Positions 6,935-12,195 of a stretch of DNA of 14,723 bases are shown one piece after another. This DNA is from CAZGGW01 sp964525365. GTDB lineage: Bacteria > Bacillota_I > Bacilli_A > RF39 > UBA660. The position numbers were made by a program, and so were the translations under genes. Numbering within the stretch: position 1 is the first letter of the stretch; each line of letters starts with the position of its first letter. Below the pieces are notes generated by a model. That model was not told where the DNA came from, did no database searches, and saw only the letters and a program-made list of their open reading frames with translations. The DNA lies in the NCBI GenBank assembly GCA_964525365.1, contig CAZGGW010000022.1:1-14723 (forward strand). The letters are read 5' to 3'.

Positions 6935-7546
6935 TTATATTGAATTTACTTCTATATAATTTTTATATTTAAGTTTTATTCTTTGAAAAGTATTTTCTAT
7001 ACTTTTTTTATCTTTATTTAATATTTCACTTATTTCTTTATTACTAAAATTTCTTAATTTTAATTCAAAAACTTTTCTTTCAAATTCTGTCAACTCATTT
7101 TCTAAATATTTTTTTATTTCATTTGATTTTTCTTTGATTATTATTTTTTCCATTGGATCAGAATTAAGATCTTCTAAAATATCATATAAATTAATTTCAT
7201 CTTCTTCGTTTATTACTTTGTCTAAAGATACAGAATTATTTAAAACTATATTCTTTTTTCTACTTGCAGTTCTTAATGCTGATTTTATATTAGATGAAAC
7301 GCAAACACAAGCATAAGTATAAAATAATACATTCTTATTTTCTTGGTATGTTTCAATTGCATGTATAAGTCCTATGACACCTTCTTGAAACAAGTCTTTT
7401 TCATCAAGTCCACACGAAAAAGCATAAGATATATATTTGTGCACTATTATATTTATGATAGGCGTATACTTATCAATCAATATTCTTCTTGCACTTTCTG
7501 CATCTTCATTTACCATAAATAATAATTCATTATCATTATAATCCAT
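6935..7546 (-). CDS. sigH: Sigma-70 family RNA polymerase sigma factor, SigH-like
   Basis: The protein has 203 residues, close to Bacillus SigH in length. Region 2 is seen in DEKDLFQEGVIGLIHAIETY followed by the FYTYACVCVSSNIKSALR core/-10 recognition helix, then the SigH-like TASRKK segment and SLDK. Region 4 with a helix-turn-helix is in LTEFERKVFELKLRNFSNKE and the following KSIENTFQRIK. Its place directly after rlmB (3-bp gap) is the same as in Bacillus, which supports SigH over other group 3 sigma factors. In relatives SigH drives early stationary-phase, competence or sporulation genes. Nothing here shows sporulation, and the pseudopilin in the window is at most a hint of competence. Its target promoters are unknown. 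Confidence 0.83.
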   Translation of the reverse strand: MDYNDNELLFMVNEDAESARRILIDKYTPIINIIVHKYISYAFSCGLDEKDLFQEGVIGLIHAIETYQENKNVLFYTYACVCVSSNIKSALRTASRKKNIVLNNSVSLDKVINEEDEINLYDILEDLNSDPMEKIIIKEKSNEIKKYLENELTEFERKVFELKLRNFSNKEISEILNKDKKSIENTFQRIKLKYKNYIEVNSI

Positions 7547-7549
7547 GAT

Positions 7550-8248
7550 TTACTCTCTTGATTTTACTATTTCATATATTAAAACCCCGGTTGCCACAGA
7601 GGCATTTAAACTATTAACATTTCCCTTAATTGGAATTGAAGCGATAAAATCACACGAAGACCTTACTATTTGTTTAAGACCTTTTCCTTCACTTCCAATT
7701 ATAAGAACTACTTTTCCTTTATAATCTAATTTAGTATAATCCATTCCATCAGCATCACTACCTATTATCCAATAGCCATAATTTTTTAATTTTTTAATTG
7801 TATTGTTTAGATTAGCAACTTTGCAGATAGGCATATTAACTAGTGCTCCACTTGACGTTTTCATAACAGTAGCATTAACAGATACATTTCCTTTATTCGG
7901 AATAATTATATAATCAACTCCAGCACATTCGCATGTCCTAATAATGGCACCAAAATTATGAGGATCTTCAATATGATCTAACATTACAATAAATGATGCT
8001 GAATCATCTTCTATTATATCTTCTAGAAACTTAAAATATATTTCTTCTATGTCGATCACGATTCCACCAGAAATGGCATCAATTAGTTTATCTAATTCTT
8101 TTTTTGACTTAGTTATAATTGTTTTCCCACTCTTCAAAACCATAGACTTTATCTCATTATTATCAAAATCATCACTTATATATATTTTTTTTACTATTTC
8201 TTTTTTCTTAAGTACTTCTCTAGCCACATTTTTACCATATACCAACAT
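7550..8248 (-). CDS. rlmB: 23S rRNA 2'-O-methyltransferase, RlmB/TrmH (SPOUT) family
   Basis: This 232-residue SPOUT methyltransferase should methylate the ribose of a guanosine in 23S rRNA using S-adenosylmethionine. The three trefoil-knot motifs are clear: DPHNFGAIIRT (95-105), IGSEGKGL (184-191) and IPIKGNVNSLNASVA (205-219). The N-terminal part carries the small L30-like substrate-binding domain, beginning VYGKNVAREVL. It is slightly shorter than Bacillus RlmB. The ATG follows GGAGG with good spacing, and a strong promoter lies about 55 bp upstream, so rlmB-sigH can be expressed apart from the upstream genes. A different RNA target within the TrmH family is possible. Confidence 0.87.
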   Translation of the reverse strand: MLVYGKNVAREVLKKKEIVKKIYISDDFDNNEIKSMVLKSGKTIITKSKKELDKLIDAISGGIVIDIEEIYFKFLEDIIEDDSASFIVMLDHIEDPHNFGAIIRTCECAGVDYIIIPNKGNVSVNATVMKTSSGALVNMPICKVANLNNTIKKLKNYGYWIIGSDADGMDYTKLDYKGKVVLIIGSEGKGLKQIVRSSCDFIASIPIKGNVNSLNASVATGVLIYEIVKSRE

Positions 8249-8302
8249 AAAACCTCCAAATATTATTCTTTCTTTCCAAAAGATGATTAAATTGTAGAGT
8301 AT

Positions 8303-8331
8303 ATTTTACTACAAAGACTTTGTTTTGTCAA
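8303..8331 (-). promoter_or_regulatory. rlmB-sigH promoter with a palindrome in its spacer
   Basis: TTGACA (8331-8326), a 17-bp spacer and TAAAAT (8308-8303) form a near-consensus sigma-A promoter. The -35 overlaps the TGA stop of the preceding LOG-family gene. A perfect 13-bp inverted repeat, ACAAAG-A-CTTTGT (8311-8323), fills most of the spacer and would suit a repressor or activator site. There is no T-run, so it is not a terminator. Confidence 0.7.
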
Positions 8332-8825
8332 TTTATATCTTCTACTACTTCATATAATTTTTCATTAACTATTAAATGTTCTTTTAAAAGATTATCAAAA
8401 TATAAAAGCAAATTATCAAAAAATCCATATTTATTTATAAAAAGTATTTTACCATTAATAAGATGATTTGCTTTTTTATTAATTATGTACGCAATTTCAG
8501 TAAATGTTCCATATCCTCCTGGTAAAAAGACCATTAAATCACATTTTGAAAATTCTTCCAATTGTTCATAAAGAGTTTCATACACTTTCACATTACATCT
8601 TTTATCTAAATGCGGTATATCGTTTTTAAAATGATTAATACAAATAGCATTTACTTTAAAATTATTTTCCAAAAAACCTTTCATTACTTCTTTCATAAGA
8701 CCTTTGTTAGTTCCGCCGACTACCAAATCATATGATGAAGATAAATTACAACTTACTTTATAAGCTAATTTTTTGTATTTATTATCTATTTCATCAAATG
8801 AAGAGCAACCTATGAACACTCTCAT
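8328..8825 (-). CDS. LOG-family (SLOG Rossmann) protein, possible nucleotide hydrolase
   Basis: This 165-residue protein shows the two hallmarks of the LOG/TIGR00730-like fold: a glycine loop VVGGTNKGLM (35-44) and the nucleotide-binding motif PGGYGTFTE (102-110). Characterised LOG enzymes release ribose 5-phosphate from nucleoside 5'-monophosphates. The upstream catalytic block usually written MxxRKxxM is here LYEQLEEF, so the catalytic arginine is not recognisable and the activity may differ. The old label 'lysine decarboxylase' should not be used. Its ATG overlaps the trxB stop by 4 bp (ATGA), so it is translationally coupled to trxB. Its own stop codon lies in the rlmB promoter. The fold is confident; the function is not. 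Confidence 0.7.
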   Translation of the reverse strand: MRVFIGCSSFDEIDNKYKKLAYKVSCNLSSSYDLVVGGTNKGLMKEVMKGFLENNFKVNAICINHFKNDIPHLDKRCNVKVYETLYEQLEEFSKCDLMVFLPGGYGTFTEIAYIINKKANHLINGKILFINKYGFFDNLLLYFDNLLKEHLIVNEKLYEVVEDIN

Positions 8826-9718
8826 AAATCATTTAAATCTTTCTTACACGAAACTGCTGCGACAGCACCTTCTGAAGCGGCAGTTATTATTTGATATAAT
8901 TCTTTTTTTACTGTGTCTCCTGCTGCATATACTCCTGGGACTTTTGTCCTCATATCATCATCTACTTCTATATAATTATCTGGTGTTAATATATCTAGAT
9001 TTTTTAAATATCCAGTCGCAGGTTCAAAACCAATATAAATAAATAATCCTTCTACTTTTAGTGAATCGCCATTATTAAGTACTAACTTATTTATTTTATC
9101 ATCTTTTAGTTTCACTTCTTTCACTTCAGAATTAAGTCTTACTTCAATATTGTTTTTTGTTTTGGCCTTATCTTGTAACACTTTCTCCGCTCTACACTCA
9201 GAACCTCTGTATAATATTGTCAATTTTTTAACAAAATCAGATAAATATATTCCTTCTTCAAAAGCAGAATTTCCGCCTCCTATAATTGCTACTTCTTTGT
9301 TTTTATACAAAGGGGCATCACATACAGCACAATAACTTAGTCCTTTTCCAATTAGTTCACTTTCATTTGGAAGACTAGTTTTTCTCGCTTGTCGTCCACC
9401 GCATACAATTATTGCCTTACTTTCATATGTTCCTTCTGTTGTTATAACTATCTTTTTATTCTCCTCAAGTATAATATTTTCAACTTCTTCTATTCTATAT
9501 GGTATTTCTAATTTTTGAGTATGAAAAAACATATTTGTAGCAAGATCTGGACCACTTATACTTTCAAACCCCAAATAATTATCTATTACGTTGGTTTTAT
9601 TAAGTAATCCTCCCGGAGAAGCTTTTTCAAACATTATTACATTAAGGCCACTTCTTTTAGCATAAATCGCAGCATTTAATCCTGCGGGACCCATTCCTAT
9701 TACTATTACATCGTACAT
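8822..9718 (-). CDS. trxB: Thioredoxin reductase-like flavoprotein
   Basis: The 298-residue protein has the low-molecular-weight TrxB layout. The FAD-binding GMGPAGLNAA lies near residues 8-17, the redox pair is Cys130-Ala-Val-Cys133, GGGNSA (147-152) binds the nicotinamide nucleotide, and the C-terminal FAD segment GVYAAGDTVKKELYQI ends the chain. It should pass electrons to thioredoxin. The active site is CAVC instead of the common CATC. The usual HRRxxxR signature for the NADPH 2'-phosphate is YRGSECR (170-176), losing the His and one Arg, so the electron donor may not be strictly NADPH. The ATG is 8 bp after lgt with AGGAGG between, and the 3' end overlaps the LOG-family gene by 4 bp. The lgt-trxB neighbourhood is known from Bacillus. 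Confidence 0.88.
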   Translation of the reverse strand: MYDVIVIGMGPAGLNAAIYAKRSGLNVIMFEKASPGGLLNKTNVIDNYLGFESISGPDLATNMFFHTQKLEIPYRIEEVENIILEENKKIVITTEGTYESKAIIVCGGRQARKTSLPNESELIGKGLSYCAVCDAPLYKNKEVAIIGGGNSAFEEGIYLSDFVKKLTILYRGSECRAEKVLQDKAKTKNNIEVRLNSEVKEVKLKDDKINKLVLNNGDSLKVEGLFIYIGFEPATGYLKNLDILTPDNYIEVDDDMRTKVPGVYAAGDTVKKELYQIITAASEGAVAAVSCKKDLNDL

Positions 9719-9726
9719 AATTCCTC

Positions 9727-10542
9727 CTAAAACATTATATTTTCTTTTGCATTTTTATCATTATATAAATCTTCTAATTTAGGTTTTCTACTACCTATCA
9801 ATACTATAATAAAACCAACTATAAATAATATTACACTTGTTACTTGAGCCATTTTAAATCCGCTTATATATAGACTATCAGTTCTAAATATCTCTATAAA
9901 AAACCTTCCGAAAGAATACCACATCAAATATATTCCAGTTAATTGTCCTATTTTTGTATATTTTAGTCTTCTAACTATTAATAATACTATAAATCCTATA
10001 ATACACCAAATACTTTCAAAATAAAACATTGGTAAATAATAAACTCCATTTATATACATTCCGTTTATTACAAAATTTGGAATCAATAATTTTTGTAAAG
10101 TTCCAAGTGTTACTGCACTACCATAAGCTTCTCCGTTAAAAAAGTTTCCCCATCTTCCAATTGCTTGAGCTATAAGTAAAGATGGAGCCACGATATCTAA
10201 CATTCTATTTGTCTTTACTTTATACTTTTTACAATATATTAATATAACTAAAGCTCCAACTATAATACCTCCATGTATCGCAAGACCACCATTCCATATT
10301 TTATATATTTCAGTTAAATTTTCTAAATAGTAATCTAAATTAAATAACACATAATATAAACGAGCTCCAATTATCCCAAAAATAAGTACCCAAAACATCA
10401 TGTTAAACACATAATATCTTCCAATATTAAACCTTTCAGCTTCTCTAGCCGATATTAAATACGCTACAATAACTCCCAACAATATACACACACTATACCA
10501 TTTTATGCAAATTGGTCCAACACAAAAAATCACATCACTCAT
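9727..10542 (-). CDS. lgt: Prolipoprotein diacylglyceryl transferase Lgt
   Basis: Lgt moves a diacylglyceryl group from phosphatidylglycerol to the lipobox cysteine of prelipoproteins in the cytoplasmic membrane. The 271-residue sequence has the expected polytopic profile and the family signatures NGGLAIHGG with His90, IGRWGNFFNGEAYG (128-141) and GRFFIEIFRTDSL (212-224). Length and motif order are normal, so it should be functional. Its ATG overlaps the stop of the upstream membrane-protein gene (ATGA), with AGGAGA inside that gene. In Bacillus, hprK sits between yvlD and lgt. Here it is absent. Confidence 0.95.
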   Translation of the reverse strand: MSDVIFCVGPICIKWYSVCILLGVIVAYLISAREAERFNIGRYYVFNMMFWVLIFGIIGARLYYVLFNLDYYLENLTEIYKIWNGGLAIHGGIIVGALVILIYCKKYKVKTNRMLDIVAPSLLIAQAIGRWGNFFNGEAYGSAVTLGTLQKLLIPNFVINGMYINGVYYLPMFYFESIWCIIGFIVLLIVRRLKYTKIGQLTGIYLMWYSFGRFFIEIFRTDSLYISGFKMAQVTSVILFIVGFIIVLIGSRKPKLEDLYNDKNAKENIMF

Positions 10543-10961
10543 TTTGTTCTCCTCATTATTGGTTTAGTAATGAGATTATCGAATATAATATTTAAAAAAC
10601 TTATAAATAGTACAATAATTATTGGAACTATTATACCTTTTATACTAAATGAATTACCAAGTATCAAAGAAACAAGTTTTAAAATTATTAAATTTATTAC
10701 TGGATAAAAAAGACCAACTGTATAAATTGTTATTGGCAAAGTAACAGCTACTAAAAATGGTTTGATTGTTATATTAAGTAAACTAATTATTAAAGAAGCA
10801 ATTATTGCATACCAAAAACTTTCAATATATAATGCTCTAAATATATTAGCGCATATCATAAGTACAAAAGCATACACAACTGTTTTTAATAGAAACTCAA
10901 GTAATTTATATTTACTAGGTACATCTTTATAATTTATTTCTTTCACATATATTTTATTCAT
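10539..10961 (-). CDS. YvlD-like small membrane protein, phage holin IV superfamily (PF04020 type)
   Basis: This protein of about 140 residues has a short polar N-terminus and roughly four membrane segments. The family-like block SLLNITIKPFLVAVTLPIT, followed by VGLFYPVINLIIL, matches the PF04020/YvlD pattern. Its biochemical role is unknown, and the 'holin' label is historical and does not imply phage. The GTG at 10964 lies only 1 nt from AGGAGG, so I prefer the ATG at 10961. It is the first gene of the operon leading into lgt and trxB. Its promoter carries a palindrome that may be an operator. Confidence 0.72.
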   Translation of the reverse strand: MNKIYVKEINYKDVPSKYKLLEFLLKTVVYAFVLMICANIFRALYIESFWYAIIASLIISLLNITIKPFLVAVTLPITIYTVGLFYPVINLIILKLVSLILGNSFSIKGIIVPIIIVLFISFLNIIFDNLITKPIMRRTK

Positions 10962-10980
10962 CACGCCTCCTAATATAATT

Positions 10981-11009
10981 ATTATAAACTATTTAGTTTA
11001 AAATTTAAA
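10981..11009 (-). promoter_or_regulatory. Promoter of yvlD-lgt-trxB with a palindromic site
   Basis: TTTAAA (11009-11004), a 17-bp spacer and TATAAT (10986-10981) form a plausible sigma-A promoter. The perfect 16-bp inverted repeat TAAACTATTTAGTTTA (10985-11000) covers most of the spacer and touches the -10, which suggests control by a dimeric DNA-binding protein. The -10 hexamer is strong; the -35 is weak. Confidence 0.55.
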
Positions 11010-11044
11010 GAATTAAATATACATTTATTAATCATACTATTATT

Positions 11045-11554
11045 ATGAAATTGACATACTATATTTTTAATATTGTTTTTTATTCAATAATTGGTTTTAT
11101 ATTTGAAAAATCTCTTGGTATTATTTTTAACTATAATGTTCAGAGCGGTTTTGCATATGGACCATATTCAATTATATATGGAATTAGTCTATCTTTGATT
11201 TTTTTCTTGTTCTCTGAGATCGAAAAACATTATACTTTTAATAAATCAAAAAAATTAATATTATTTTTTTTAATTCCATTTATCTTATTAACTTTATTTG
11301 AATATATTAGTGGAACTTTAATAGAAAAAGTGTATGGAATCACATTTTGGAATTATGAAAATTTATTATTTAATATAGGGAAATATATAAGTTTAGAAAC
11401 TTCACTAATTTGGGGTGTATTTCCAATAATTACATATTATTACATAAAACCAAAAACAGATAAATTATATTCATACATCAATAACATAATAATTTATCTA
11501 TCTTTTATAATAATTATTCTAGATTACCTAATAAGCATTATTTTAGCATTCTAA
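11045..11554 (+). CDS. Putative ABC-transporter-type membrane protein, PF06541 (CmpB-like)
   Basis: This 169-residue membrane protein has about five hydrophobic segments. It shows the pattern I associate with PF06541 ('putative ABC transporter permease'): an early GFIFEKSLG segment, SGFAYGPYSIIYG, FEYISGTLIEKVYGITFWNY and a late SLIWGVF. No ATPase gene lies beside it, and transport function has not been shown for the family. The ATG at 11045 has no Shine-Dalgarno sequence. A TACTAT at 11034-11039 lies at the distance expected if transcription starts at or near the ATG, so a leaderless mRNA is possible. Its last 12 bp overlap the end of the convergent pseudopilin gene. Confidence 0.65.
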   Translation: MKLTYYIFNIVFYSIIGFIFEKSLGIIFNYNVQSGFAYGPYSIIYGISLSLIFFLFSEIEKHYTFNKSKKLILFFLIPFILLTLFEYISGTLIEKVYGITFWNYENLLFNIGKYISLETSLIWGVFPIITYYYIKPKTDKLYSYINNIIIYLSFIIIILDYLISIILAF

Positions 11555-11929
11555 ATCAACATTTGTTACTTTATTATCAGTAAATGTTATAGTTGCATTA
11601 CATTTATTACCTTTGTAATAAACTTCTTCGATGTATTCGTTATCTTCTAAAACACTTAAATTTAAATTGCCATTGAAAAGCGAAAGTCCATCACTATCAA
11701 AGGTTTTAGTTAAACTAGAATCACATGTCAATGCAGTTGAAATTGGATATAAACAAACATCTGTAAGATATAATTCTGCGGCTTCTTTTATATTATTTTC
11801 TTGAATCTTCAGTGCTCTATTTTTTCCAATATTTAAGAAATCTAAAGTATCTGTAAATACAAAAGTAAAAATAATGCCTAATAACGCTATAACAGCAAGC
11901 AATTCAATTAAAGTAAATCCTTTTTTCAT
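11543..11929 (-). CDS. Type IV pilin-like pseudopilin (class III signal peptide)
   Basis: The 128-residue protein starts MKKGFTLIELLAVIALLGI, a textbook prepilin leader. Cleavage is expected after Gly4, and the conserved Glu5 of the mature protein is Glu9 of the precursor. One hydrophobic helix of about 20 residues is followed by a small polar domain with four cysteines (59, 69, 110 and 128) that could form two disulfides. It may be a competence or secretion pseudopilin, but no prepilin peptidase, ATPase or platform gene is visible in the window. The ATG follows AGGAGAG. An upstream ATG is out of frame. Its promoter includes the 21-bp repeated element, and its 3' end overlaps the convergent membrane-protein gene without a terminator. 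Confidence 0.85.
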   Translation of the reverse strand: MKKGFTLIELLAVIALLGIIFTFVFTDTLDFLNIGKNRALKIQENNIKEAAELYLTDVCLYPISTALTCDSSLTKTFDSDGLSLFNGNLNLSVLEDNEYIEEVYYKGNKCNATITFTDNKVTNVDLEC

Positions 11930-11946
11930 ACATCTCTCCTACTTTG

Positions 11947-11977
11947 ATTTTAACATATCATTTACAATTACACAATT
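11947..11977 (-). promoter_or_regulatory. Pseudopilin promoter with the repeated 21-bp element
   Basis: TTGTGT (11975-11970), 17 bp and TAAAAT (11952-11947), with an extended -10 TG at 11955-11954, form a good promoter. Element 11957-11977 matches 37-57 at 20 of 21 positions, covering the -35 and most of the spacer. Within it ACAATT occurs twice, 8 bp apart. The repeat could be a regulator site shared with a gene beyond the left edge. Confidence 0.55.
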
Positions 11978-12021
11978 TTCTTATGCATTTTAAATTATAT
12001 TGTAAAGTTATAATTATAAAA

Positions 12022-12195
12022 TTATTTGTTATTTTCTTTATCGTCCAATATTTTAGAAATATCTTCTACTATTTTTCTGTTTTTTATCGCTTCATTTTCT
12101 TTTAACATTTCTGATAATTTTTTTAATCCCTTTAACCCTTCTTCAGCATTTTTTTTCATTTCTGCTTTTTCTTCTTCTGTGAAATTATTTTCCAT
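12022..12195 (-). CDS. Small charged helical protein (57 aa), co-translated with the HD protein
   Basis: An ATG at 12195 opens 57 codons encoding a soluble protein made almost wholly of Glu, Lys, Leu and Asn. It has regular hydrophobic spacing (EEGLKGLKKLSEMLKENEA, then IVEDISKILDD), typical of one or two amphipathic helices or a coiled coil. There are no membrane segments and no cysteines. The start lies inside the last codons of the large HD-domain gene (11-bp overlap), with GGAGGAGA as ribosome binding site, so the two are almost certainly translated together. I recognise no family. A role as partner, inhibitor or chaperone of the large protein is inference from context only. About 90 bp after its stop are A/T-rich without a clear terminator. 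Confidence 0.75.
   Translation of the reverse strand: MENNFTEEEKAEMKKNAEEGLKGLKKLSEMLKENEAIKNRKIVEDISKILDDKENNK

Noticed and set aside
8311..8323. ACAAAGACTTTGT as terminator of the trxB/LOG operon
   Set aside because: The stem is only 6 bp and has no T-run on either strand. It sits exactly between a -35 and a -10, so an operator is more likely.
10962..10964. GTG start for the YvlD-like protein
   Set aside because: It lies 1 nt from AGGAGG, too close. The next codon, ATG at 10961, has better spacing.
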